Assembly: GCA_019739225.1 (NCBI GenBank)
Contig: JAHHDT010000005.1
Coordinates: forward strand, 372,001 to 436,000
Direction of reading: 5' to 3'
DNA length: 64,000 bases
From: Aquamicrobium sp.
GTDB lineage: Bacteria; Pseudomonadota; Alphaproteobacteria; Rhizobiales; Rhizobiaceae
In this document: positions 45,097-52,983 of the stretch, one piece after another
Position numbering within the stretch: the stretch's first letter is position 1
How the letters are laid out: each line of letters starts with the position of its first letter
Notes under the pieces: model-generated
Databases searched by the model: none
Told to the model about the DNA's origin: nothing
Seen by the model: only the letters and a program-made list of their open reading frames with translations
Translations under genes and position numbers: made by a program

Positions 45097-45327
45097 TGCG
45101 TCCTTCGAGGCTCGCTGCGCTCGCACCTCAGGATGAGGGAAGTGGTCTGCCGAATCCATGACGCCGTGAGTTCGATCCGGTGGCACTTCAAGATGAAGAT
45201 GGCGGTTTGTCGAACCCACTGCTCTGTTGCTCGATGCACGACCTCCCTCATCCTGAGGTGCGAGCCCACGGGTCTTGCCCTTGGCAGGCCCGAGGACAGG
45301 CTCCGCGAGCCTCGAAGGACGCAACCA
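45097..45327. repeat. Terminal-inverted-repeat element, family C, expanded right arm
   Basis: The left arm TGCGTCCTTCGAGGCTCGCT, then CACCTCAGGATGAGGG, is inverted at the right. There the arm is interrupted by about 40 bp (ACGGGTCTTGCCCTTGGCAG…). The spacer shares CGATCCGGTGGCA and CGAACCCACTG with the copy at 24523. It lies inside the transporter operon between the binding-protein and permease genes; no gene is seen in this gap. Confidence 0.78.
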
Positions 45328-45361
45328 TGACATACGCGATGACGCGAAGGGAAAGACCGCA

Positions 45362-46189
45362 GTGCTGAAACGCTTCGCCGGATGGACGCTTTCCGCGCCG
45401 GCCACGACCCTCGTCGTGGTGTTCCTGGTGCTGCCGGTGGCTGCCACCATCACCGCGACCTTCGTCGAGCCCGCCGGCATCATCGCGCCCTATATGGAAT
45501 TCTTCTCCAGCGGCTTTCGCCGTACCGTACTGTGGCGCACGCTGGAGATATCGTTGATCACCACCATTATCTCCGTGGGGGTCGGCTTCCTGACGGCCTA
45601 CGTCGTTGCCCGCTCGCCGGGTCGCATCAAGAGCCTGCTCATCATCGCGGCCGTCTTCCCGCTGCTGACCGGCGTGGTGGTGCGATCCTTTGCCTGGCTC
45701 ATCATCCTCGGGCGCAACGGCATCCTGAACAACTTCCTCATCGGGATGGGCATCACCGACGAGCCGTTCTCCATGCTCTACACGCAAGGCTCGGTGATCG
45801 TAGCCATGGTGTATCTCTTCGTGCCGCTGATGGTGCTGACCCTCGTCGGCGTCTTGGAAAACATCCCTGACGACGTTGTGCAGGCGGCAGCCTCGCTGGG
45901 CGCATCGCCGGCGGCGACCTTCAGGCAGGTGATCTTCCCGCTGGCGGTGCCGGGGCTGATCGTCGGCGCGGTTCTCGTCTTCACCGGCTCGTTCACCGCC
46001 TATGCGACGCCGCAGCTTCTCGGCGGCGAAAGCCAGATGGTGATGGGCACGCTGATGTACCAGCGCGCCATGGTCGCCTTCGACTGGGTCAGCGCCTCCA
46101 CCATCGCCGCCATCATGGTCGTGGTGACGGTGGCCGTGGTGCTCTTCATGACGCGGGCCGCCCGCCGTCTCAACCCGATGGCGACCTGA
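45362..46189 (+). CDS. ABC transporter permease (PotB-like)
   Basis: A 275-residue inner-membrane protein with about six helices. The EAA loop reads VVQAAASLGASPAATFRQVIFPLAVPG. It starts at GTG with AAGGGAAAG about 8 nt upstream; the frame is open further but through the repeat element. Its stop and the next start share one base (TGATG). With the second permease and the ATPase downstream it forms the importer for the binding protein upstream. Confidence 0.9.
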   Translation: MLKRFAGWTLSAPATTLVVVFLVLPVAATITATFVEPAGIIAPYMEFFSSGFRRTVLWRTLEISLITTIISVGVGFLTAYVVARSPGRIKSLLIIAAVFPLLTGVVVRSFAWLIILGRNGILNNFLIGMGITDEPFSMLYTQGSVIVAMVYLFVPLMVLTLVGVLENIPDDVVQAAASLGASPAATFRQVIFPLAVPGLIVGAVLVFTGSFTAYATPQLLGGESQMVMGTLMYQRAMVAFDWVSASTIAAIMVVVTVAVVLFMTRAARRLNPMAT

Positions 46190-46977
46190 TGCCCAACCGT
46201 CTTCATCCTGCCCTGATCGGCTTCGCCGTCCTCGTCTACCTGTTCCTGATGGGGCCGCTGGTGATCGTCTTCGGCGCAGCACTCTCGGACACAACCTTCC
46301 TGACCTTTCCCCCGCAGGGTCTGACGCTGCGCTGGTTCGAGCGCATCTTCGAGATCGGCGCGTTCCGGCGCACCATCGTCACGAGCGTCGAGATCGCATT
46401 CCTAGCGACCGCGCTGGCGCTGCTGATCGGCATTCCGGCGGCCTATGCGCTGAACCGCTACCGCATCCAGCTTCCGGCGTGGCTGTCGACGCTGTTCGTG
46501 CTGCCGATCCTGGTGCCGGAAATCGTGCTGGGCTTCTCGCTGCTGCGCTCGGTCGCCGTGGGCCAGTCCGCTCCGATCTTCCTGACGCTGCTGATCGGCC
46601 ACACGCTGATCGTGCTGCCCTATTGCGTGCGCGTGATCTCGGCGAGCCTCGCCTCGTTCGACTTCTCCATCGAGGAAGCGGCGATCAGCCTCGGCAGCCA
46701 TCCGGTGAAGACCTTCTTCACGATCGTGCTGCCGAACGTGCGCTCCGGCGTGATCGCGGCCTTCATCCTCGCCTTCATCACCTCGATCAACGACGTCTCG
46801 GTGTCGCTGTTCCTCACCGGACCCGGCATTTCGACGCTGCCGATCCAGATTCTCGCCCATGTCGAGCAGTTCTTCGACCCCGTCATCGCGTCGGTCTCCG
46901 TGCTGCTCATGCTGCTGACCGTCGCCGTGATGGCGATCGTCGAGCGCACGCTGGGCCTGACCTTCCTCGCCAAGTAG
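46189..46977 (+). CDS. ABC transporter permease (PotC-like)
   Basis: A 262-residue inner-membrane protein with six predicted helices and the EAA-type loop SIEEAAISLGSHPVKTFFTIVLPNVRSG. The N-terminus (LHPALIGFAVLVYLFLMGPLVIVFGAALSD) and the WFERIFE motif fit the PotC branch. It is coupled to the previous permease by an overlapping stop/start and lies 9 bp before the ATPase gene. Confidence 0.9.
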   Translation: MPNRLHPALIGFAVLVYLFLMGPLVIVFGAALSDTTFLTFPPQGLTLRWFERIFEIGAFRRTIVTSVEIAFLATALALLIGIPAAYALNRYRIQLPAWLSTLFVLPILVPEIVLGFSLLRSVAVGQSAPIFLTLLIGHTLIVLPYCVRVISASLASFDFSIEEAAISLGSHPVKTFFTIVLPNVRSGVIAAFILAFITSINDVSVSLFLTGPGISTLPIQILAHVEQFFDPVIASVSVLLMLLTVAVMAIVERTLGLTFLAK

Positions 46978-46986
46978 AAACAGCCA

Positions 46987-48048
46987 ATGACCCATCCCCT
47001 CGCCGTCGAACACCTGACCGCCCATTACGGGACGACCAAGGTTCTGGACGACCTCTCACTCAGCGTCGGCGCGGGCGAGCTCGTCTCGCTGCTGGGCGCT
47101 TCCGGCTGCGGCAAGACGACGACGCTGCGGCTGATAGCCGGCTTCCTGGAGCCGACGGCAGGCACCATTACGCTGGGCGGCGAAGACCTGACGCGGCTGC
47201 CCGCCTATAAGCGCCATATCGGCCTCGTCTTCCAGAACTACGCATTGTTTCCGCATCTCTCGGTGCTGGACAATGTCGCCTTCGGCCTGAAGCAGCGCGG
47301 CATCGCGACGGCCGAGCGCAACAAGCGGGCGCGCGCGATGCTGGAGCGCGTCGGCCTCGACCAGCTCGCCGACCGGCTTCCCGGCGCGCTCTCCGGCGGC
47401 CAGAAGCAGCGCGTCGCGCTCGCCCGCGCGCTGGTGATCGAACCGCCGCTGCTGATGTTCGATGAGCCGCTGTCCAACCTCGACGCCAAGCTGCGCGTCG
47501 ACATGCGCGTGGAAATCCGCCAGCTCCAGCGCGCCAACAACACCACCGCCGTCTACGTGACCCACGATCAGGAGGAGGCGTTCTCGATCTCCGACCGGGT
47601 GGCGATCATGCATCAGGGCCGCATCATGCAGCTCGACACGCCCGAGGTGCTTTATCAGCGGCCGGCCAACGCCTTCGTGGCGCGCTTCGTGGGCTTCGAG
47701 AACCTGATCCCGATGAAGGTGACGGCGCGCGACGGCGACGACGTGACGGCGCAGGCGCCGGGCGGCGTGGCGCTTGCGCTCCCCAAGGCGCGCTTCGGCG
47801 ACATCCCGGACGATTTCGTGCTGGCAGCGCGCGCCGATGGCCTGGCGGTGACGGCCGACCCGGACGCGAAGGGCCTGCCCGCCACGCTCGGCCTGCGCAC
47901 CTATCTGGGCCGCGCCTATCAGTACCAGTGCGAGACGGAGGCCGGCCCGCTGATCGCCAACGGCCCGCTGTCCTCGCCGCTGGAGCCCGGCTCGACGGCA
48001 CGGCTGGTGCCTGTTCCCGACCAGTGCTGCGTGCTGAAGCCGGAATAG
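46987..48048 (+). CDS. ABC transporter ATP-binding protein (PotA-like)
   Basis: A 353-residue ATPase with a C-terminal TOBE-type regulatory region. Walker A is GASGCGKT, the Q-loop VFQNYALFPHLSV, the signature LSGGQKQRV and Walker B LLMFDEPLSNLD; the H-loop is THDQEEA. The regulatory domain begins near residue 240. It belongs to the polyamine/iron/molybdate type importers. It completes the four-gene importer (binding protein, two permeases, ATPase). A family E repeat follows after about 30 bp. Confidence 0.93.
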   Translation: MTHPLAVEHLTAHYGTTKVLDDLSLSVGAGELVSLLGASGCGKTTTLRLIAGFLEPTAGTITLGGEDLTRLPAYKRHIGLVFQNYALFPHLSVLDNVAFGLKQRGIATAERNKRARAMLERVGLDQLADRLPGALSGGQKQRVALARALVIEPPLLMFDEPLSNLDAKLRVDMRVEIRQLQRANNTTAVYVTHDQEEAFSISDRVAIMHQGRIMQLDTPEVLYQRPANAFVARFVGFENLIPMKVTARDGDDVTAQAPGGVALALPKARFGDIPDDFVLAARADGLAVTADPDAKGLPATLGLRTYLGRAYQYQCETEAGPLIANGPLSSPLEPGSTARLVPVPDQCCVLKPE

Positions 48049-48080
48049 AGACGTGGATATTCTACCGAGTCGTCGCGCTC

Positions 48081-48248
48081 CTTCGCGCCCCCCTCTGTCC
48101 TGCCGGACATCTCCCCCACGAGGGGGGAGATCGGTCGGCCGCCCGGCCTTCGCTGACCGCGAGCATTGCAGAACAAGTGGTGCGCGCGAAGCTGCCGATC
48201 TCCACCCTCGTGGGGGAGATGGCTGGCAAGCCAGAGGGGGGCAACGTA
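48081..48248. repeat. Terminal-inverted-repeat element, family E (intergenic copy)
   Basis: Left arm CGCCCCCCTCTGTCCTGCCG then GACATCTCCCCC; right arm GGGGGAGATGGCTGGCAAGC then AGAGGGGGGCAACGTA. It is the same family as the 168-bp element inside the transglycosylase gene, with more diverged arms. It ends 40 bp before the deaminase start. Confidence 0.78.
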
Positions 48249-48288
48249 GAGCGCGGCCTTTGCGATCAGCGATCGGGGCGCGTTTCCC

Positions 48289-49620
48289 ATGACTATCCTC
48301 ATCACCAACGCCACACTTCTTACCTGCACGCCGGACATGCCGGTGATCGAGGGCGGGTTCGTACACGTCGACGGTGAGCGCATCGTCGCGGCCGGCGCCG
48401 GCCCCGCACCGCGGGTCGAAGGAGCAGAAACCATCGACGTCCGCGGCGACATCGTCATGCCCGGCATGGTCAATCCGCACTGCCACATGGCGATGACGCT
48501 GTTTCGCGGGCTGGGCGAGGATGTCGACGACCGGCTCTACCGCTACGTGCTGCCGATGGAGCGCAAGTTCGTGACGCCGCAGATGGTGCGCGCGGGAACG
48601 GCGCTGGCAGCACTCGAGCTGATCGAGGGCGGCGTCACCACCGTCGCCGACATGTATTACTTCGAGACCGAAGTCGGCCGCGTGGTCGATCAGGCGGGCA
48701 TCCGTGGCGTCGTCGGGCAGACCATCGCCGATTTCAACCCGCCCGATCACAAGACGACCGACGAGGGCTTCGCGCTGACGGAAGCGCTGGTGGATGAATT
48801 CGCCGGCCATCCGCGCGTGACCGCGTCGATCGCGCCGCATGCGCCTTATTCGACCAACATCGCGGTGATGAACCGCGTCGCGCGCTGGGCCGACGATCAC
48901 CCAGACGTGCCGGTGCAGATCCATCTGGCCGAGATGGATTCGGAGATGGAGTGGTGCGCGAAGAACCACAACATGCGCCCGGTCGAGGTGGTGGAGAAGG
49001 CGGGTCTGCTGCGCAAAGGGCTGATCTGCGCGCATTGCCTGCATGTCAGCGACAGCGACATCGAGAAGATGGCGCACGCTCAGGTCTGTGTCGCGCACAA
49101 TGCGCGCTCCAACGCCAAAGCGGGGCGCGGCATCGCGCCAGTGGAGGCGATGCGCGCGGCGGGCATTCCGGTCGGCGTCGCGACGGACGGGCCGATGAGC
49201 GGCAACACGCTCGACCTGTTCTCGCAGTTCGCGCCGGTGACGATGTTTCAAAAGCTGCTGGGCCACAGCCGCAAGCCGATGCCGGCGAGGGAAGTGATCC
49301 GCATGGCGACCATCGAAGGCGCGAAGGTGCTGGGCATGGATGGCAGGATCGGCTCGCTGGAGCCTGGCAAGCAGGCCGATCTGATCCGCATCGACGTGTC
49401 GGCGGCGCGCATGCAGCCGATCTACGATCATTACGCGACGCTGGTGTTCTCGGCGATGCCGGTGGACGTGCGCGACGTGATGGTGGCGGGCGCGTGGCTG
49501 ATGCGGGACCGCGACGTGAAGACTCTGGAGCGCAGGAAGGTGATGCGCGACGCGCTGCAGGTCGCAGGTGAATTCAAGGCGGAGATGGCGCGCATCGACG
49601 CCGCCGACGGGCAGGCATGA
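48289..49620 (+). CDS. ATZ/TRZ-family amidohydrolase (adenosine/MTA/SAH deaminase-like)
   Basis: A 443-residue metal-dependent hydrolase of the TrzA/AtzA type. Metal ligands are His64 and His66 in NPHCHMAM, His212 in QIHLAEMD with Glu215, His249 in ICAHCLHV, and Asp300 in GVATDGP. Bacterial members with this pattern often deaminate 5'-methylthioadenosine, S-adenosylhomocysteine or related purine nucleosides; melamine-type substrates are possible but less likely. It overlaps the nucleoside hydrolase gene by 4 bp, which favours a nucleoside substrate. No strong ribosome-binding site is seen. Confidence 0.88.
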   Translation: MTILITNATLLTCTPDMPVIEGGFVHVDGERIVAAGAGPAPRVEGAETIDVRGDIVMPGMVNPHCHMAMTLFRGLGEDVDDRLYRYVLPMERKFVTPQMVRAGTALAALELIEGGVTTVADMYYFETEVGRVVDQAGIRGVVGQTIADFNPPDHKTTDEGFALTEALVDEFAGHPRVTASIAPHAPYSTNIAVMNRVARWADDHPDVPVQIHLAEMDSEMEWCAKNHNMRPVEVVEKAGLLRKGLICAHCLHVSDSDIEKMAHAQVCVAHNARSNAKAGRGIAPVEAMRAAGIPVGVATDGPMSGNTLDLFSQFAPVTMFQKLLGHSRKPMPAREVIRMATIEGAKVLGMDGRIGSLEPGKQADLIRIDVSAARMQPIYDHYATLVFSAMPVDVRDVMVAGAWLMRDRDVKTLERRKVMRDALQVAGEFKAEMARIDAADGQA

Positions 49621-50540
49621 TGAGCGATGCAATCATCCGGGCCGTGATCGACACCGATCCCGGCATCGACGACGCGGTCGCGATTCTGCATGCGCTGTCG
49701 TCGCCCGCTTTCGACATTCTCGGCCTCACGACGGTGGCCGGCAATATCGGCATCGAGACGACAACCCGCAATGCCGGCCGTATCCTGGCGCTGGCCGGGC
49801 GCGGCGACATCCCGGTGATTGCGGGCGCGCCGGCGCCGCTGTCACGCAAGGGCTTCGACACGGCAGACATCCACGGCAATGACGGCCTCGGCGGGGTACG
49901 GTTTCCCGAGCCGGCCGTGCCGCCGCTGGCGGATGCGGTCGAATGGCTGGCGGGCCTGCTGATGCGCGAGCCGGAAGGCAACATCGACATACTGGCGCTC
50001 GGCCCGCTGACAAACATCGCGCGGCTCGTGAGCGACCACCCCGAAGCGGCGCGGCGCATCCGGCGGCTGATCGCCATGGGAGGCGCCGTCGACGAGCCGG
50101 GCAATGTCGGCCCCCGCGCCGAGTTCAACATCGCCGCCGACCCCGAGGCCGCCGACATCGTCTTCCGGGCAGGGCTCGAGACGGTGCTGGTGCCGCTCGA
50201 CGTGACGCGCAAGGTGCGCGCGACTCGCGCCTATACGGCTGCCCTGCGCGAGACTGCCGTGGCCGCCGCTGCCGCCTCGGCCGACTTGATCGACGCCTAT
50301 TTCCTGTCGACCTCCGGTGGCGAGAGCCGGCCGCTGCATGATCCCTGCGTCATGCTGTTTGCCGAACGGCCAGACCTTTTCAAGCTGGAGACGCTGCCGA
50401 TAGCCGTCGACCTGGGCGAGGCACCCGACGCAGGTGCGCTCGACGTCGACCGGAAGGCGGGAAGTGCGATCTCGGTGGCGATGAAGGTCGACAGCGCGGG
50501 TGCGCTGGAGCTATTGGCGGCGCGGTTGTCAGGCGAGTAG
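49617..50540 (+). CDS. Nucleoside hydrolase (inosine-uridine preferring type)
   Basis: A 307-residue enzyme splitting ribonucleosides into base and ribose. The calcium site DTDPGIDDA is at residues 12–20, followed by TTVAGNIGIETTTRNAGRIL, the NDGLGG loop, LALGPLTNIARL, MGGAVDEPGNVGPRAEFNIAADPEAA, and PLHDPCVMLF holding the catalytic His. It begins in the stop codon region of the deaminase gene (ATGA), so deamination and glycosidic cleavage are encoded as one unit. An alternative ATG lies one codon later. Confidence 0.95.
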   Translation: MMSDAIIRAVIDTDPGIDDAVAILHALSSPAFDILGLTTVAGNIGIETTTRNAGRILALAGRGDIPVIAGAPAPLSRKGFDTADIHGNDGLGGVRFPEPAVPPLADAVEWLAGLLMREPEGNIDILALGPLTNIARLVSDHPEAARRIRRLIAMGGAVDEPGNVGPRAEFNIAADPEAADIVFRAGLETVLVPLDVTRKVRATRAYTAALRETAVAAAAASADLIDAYFLSTSGGESRPLHDPCVMLFAERPDLFKLETLPIAVDLGEAPDAGALDVDRKAGSAISVAMKVDSAGALELLAARLSGE

Positions 50541-51013
50541 GTGCGTCCTTCGAGGCTCGCTACGCTCGCACCTCAGGATGAGGGAGGCTGGGCGCGCCTT
50601 AATGCGAAAGCGTAGGCTCGAAGCATGCTGCTCTCCTCACGGGGCTGCTTCGCGACCATCCTCTGCCCGGCTGTAGAGGGCAATCGGATATGGCGTTACC
50701 CCCACCCCTTACCCCTCCCCACAAGGGGGAGGGGGATTCTGGACCGTGAGCGCTCGGGACTGAGATTCCCGGGAATGGCGAAACATCAAGGTCTCCCTCC
50801 CCCTTGTGGGGAGGGGTAAGGGGTGGGGGTATGGGGTCGCCGTGCCGCTGACCGTTTCCGCACATGATGGCCCTGCCCGCGCATGGCAGAGGTGGTCGCG
50901 AAGGGCCGGTGAGGGAGAAATGATAAAGCTCGACGCCCCTCATCCCGAAATGCACCGGCGTCCCTCATCCTGAGGTGCGACCCTGAGCTTGTCGAAGGGG
51001 AGCCTCGAAGGGC
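50541..51013. repeat. Family C arms enclosing a family D element
   Basis: A left family C arm (TGCGTCCTTCGAGGCTCGCT, from 50542) and a degenerate right arm (CCCTCATCCTGAGGTGCGAC, then CTCGAAGGGCGG, to 51013) enclose about 380 bp. Inside, 50698–50830 is a complete family D element. The 482-bp gap between the nucleoside hydrolase and the M20 gene contains no recognisable gene. Confidence 0.75.
50698..50830. repeat. Terminal-inverted-repeat element, family D, perfect arms
   Basis: 133 bp with perfectly complementary 36-nt ends (outer ACCCCCACCCCTTACCCCTC and GAGGGGTAAGGGGTGGGGGT). The lack of any mismatch suggests a recent insertion or ongoing correction. It lies inside a larger family C structure. 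Confidence 0.85.
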
Positions 51014-51022
51014 GGACCACCT

Positions 51023-52195
51023 TCACCCCGGCTGCAGTTCCTGCTCCACCAGTGTGGTCCAGAAGCGGACGCCGGGCTCGATCGCGGCGTCGTTGAAATC
51101 GTAGCGGGTGTTGTGGTGCAGCGCGCCGTCTTCCGCAGGCCCGTTGCCGAGCCAGACATAGGCGCCGGGGACTTTTCCCGAGAAAATCGCGAAATCGTCG
51201 CCCGCCGTCGATGGCGGATAGGCGGTCGCCACGTTTGCGGTGCCGAGCGCGGCCTGCGCGGCCGCCAGCGCGCGCTGCGTTGCGTCCACATCGTTGATGA
51301 CGGGCGGCATGCCGCGCCGGTAGTCATAGGTAACGCCGATGCCGGCAGCCGCAGCTATGCCGGCGGCAATACGGCCGATCTCCGCTTCAATCAGGTCGCG
51401 CACTGTGTGGCTGTAGGCGCGCGCCGTGCCGCCGATGCGCACCTCGTCGGGAATGACGTTGAGCGCCTTGAAATCACCGGCCTCAATCGCGCAGGCGCTG
51501 ACGACGGCAGCCTCAACCGGATCGACCTTGCGCGAAACGATGGTGTGGATCGCGCTGAGGAACTGGCCGGCGGCGACCGTCGGGTCGAGGCCGAGATGCG
51601 GCTTGCCGCCATGCGTGCCGACGCCCTTGAAGGTCACTTCCCAGCGGTCGGACGAGGCGAGCTGCGGGCCGGGCACGACCGCCATCTCGCCGATCGCGAT
51701 GCCGGGCATGTTGTGCAGGCCATAGAAACGGTCGATCGCGAACCGCTTGAACAGGCCGTCATCGACCATTGCCTGCGCGCCGCCGCGGCCTTCCTCCGCC
51801 GGCTGGAACACGAAATGCACGGTGCCGGAAAAGGAGCGGCTGCGCGCCAGCTTGCGGGCAGCGCCCAGCAGCATGACGGTGTGGCCGTCATGGCCGCAGG
51901 CGTGCATCTTGCCGGGGAATTTCGAGCGGTAAGGCCGCTCGGTTGCGGTCTCCGGCATGGCGAGCGCATCCATGTCGGCACGCAACGCGATCGATGTGGT
52001 ACCGTTGCCCCGCTTGAGCGTGCCGACCACGCCGGACTTGCCGATGCCGTCCTCGACCGCGATGCCGCAATCGGCAAGAAACGTCTTCACGATGGCGCTG
52101 GTGCGCTCCTCCTCGAAGCCGAGCTCCGGATGGGCGTGCAGGTCGCGGCGCAGCGCAACCAGGTCTTCGAGGTGCGGGTCGAGGAAATCGCTCAT
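51023..52195 (-). CDS. M20-family amidohydrolase (hippurate hydrolase-like)
   Basis: A 390-residue di-zinc hydrolase of the M20D aminoacylase/amidohydrolase group. Motifs: LRRDLHAHPELGFEEERT, MHACGHDGHTVMLLGAAR (metal Cys and His), FQPAEEGRGGAQAM (catalytic Glu), LHNMPGIAIGE, and STAGDDFAIFSGKVPGAYVWLGNG near the end. Substrates are N-acyl amino acids, indole-acetyl conjugates or similar. It is divergent from the phosphoribosyltransferase gene across 83 bp and convergent with the nucleoside hydrolase across the repeat region. Confidence 0.93.
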   Translation of the reverse strand: MSDFLDPHLEDLVALRRDLHAHPELGFEEERTSAIVKTFLADCGIAVEDGIGKSGVVGTLKRGNGTTSIALRADMDALAMPETATERPYRSKFPGKMHACGHDGHTVMLLGAARKLARSRSFSGTVHFVFQPAEEGRGGAQAMVDDGLFKRFAIDRFYGLHNMPGIAIGEMAVVPGPQLASSDRWEVTFKGVGTHGGKPHLGLDPTVAAGQFLSAIHTIVSRKVDPVEAAVVSACAIEAGDFKALNVIPDEVRIGGTARAYSHTVRDLIEAEIGRIAAGIAAAAGIGVTYDYRRGMPPVINDVDATQRALAAAQAALGTANVATAYPPSTAGDDFAIFSGKVPGAYVWLGNGPAEDGALHHNTRYDFNDAAIEPGVRFWTTLVEQELQPG

Positions 52196-52278
52196 CTCTG
52201 GACACGTCCCGTGATGCGGTTAGAAGGTGGTGCTCGCCTTTGCAGGTCGCCCTTTTTATTCCGGAAAGCAAGTCGCCG

Positions 52279-52983
52279 ATGCTCGCTCCACACCAGTTCT
52301 GGCAGGAAATCCACGCGCCGGGCACCTTTGCCGATGGCATCGCGGAAGGGTTCGCCGATCTTTATCCGGCTACGCTGCCGGACGGGCGGCAGGTGGCGCT
52401 GCCGATCCGGGTTCTGCCCGGCGGGAGCGACCGCGCCGTCGCCTCGCTGATCGTCAACCAGGCAAGCTTCGCCGTCGAGGACGCGCTGGCCGAAGCGATG
52501 ACGAAGGCGGCGCGGCACTATCATCCTGCGGCGGTGGTCGGCGTGCCGACGCTGGGCCTGCCGCTGGCGGCCAACGTGGCGCGGCGGCTTGGCCACCCGC
52601 GCATGGTCGCGCTCGGTACCTCGCGCAAGTTCTGGTACGACGAGGCACTGTCGGAACCGCTGCGCTCTATCACCAGTCCCGGCGGTGAAAAGCGCATCTA
52701 TGTCGACCCGCGCATGCTGCCGGTGCTGGACGGGCGACCCTTCGTGCTGGTGGACGACGTGGTCAGCACGGGGGCGTCGCTGGTTTCGGTGCTGAGGCTT
52801 TTGGAGCGCGCCGGGCTGCGGCCCGCTGCGGCGATCTTCGCGATGCTGCAGGGCGAAAGCTGGCGCAATGCGCTCGCCGAAGCCGGCATTGGCGACCTGC
52901 CCATCCATGGCGCGATGGCGACGCCGCTTCTGGCGCGCGGGCCGGACGGGCGGTGGCGTCCGCAGGGCGTCAGCGCTGCGTGA
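52279..52983 (+). CDS. Type I phosphoribosyltransferase domain protein
   Basis: A 234-residue protein with a PRPP-binding motif VLVDDVVSTGAS at 156–167 and the upstream VVGVPTLGLPLAANVARRLG segment typical of purine phosphoribosyltransferases. GTSRKFWYDEALSEPLRSIT is a marker of this uncharacterised branch. The ATG after GGAAAG was chosen over a TTG 13 codons upstream. It could recycle a purine base to its nucleotide, which would fit the nucleoside hydrolase about 1.7 kb away. Its 3' end overlaps the convergent adaptor gene by 14 bp. Confidence 0.85.
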   Translation: MLAPHQFWQEIHAPGTFADGIAEGFADLYPATLPDGRQVALPIRVLPGGSDRAVASLIVNQASFAVEDALAEAMTKAARHYHPAAVVGVPTLGLPLAANVARRLGHPRMVALGTSRKFWYDEALSEPLRSITSPGGEKRIYVDPRMLPVLDGRPFVLVDDVVSTGASLVSVLRLLERAGLRPAAAIFAMLQGESWRNALAEAGIGDLPIHGAMATPLLARGPDGRWRPQGVSAA

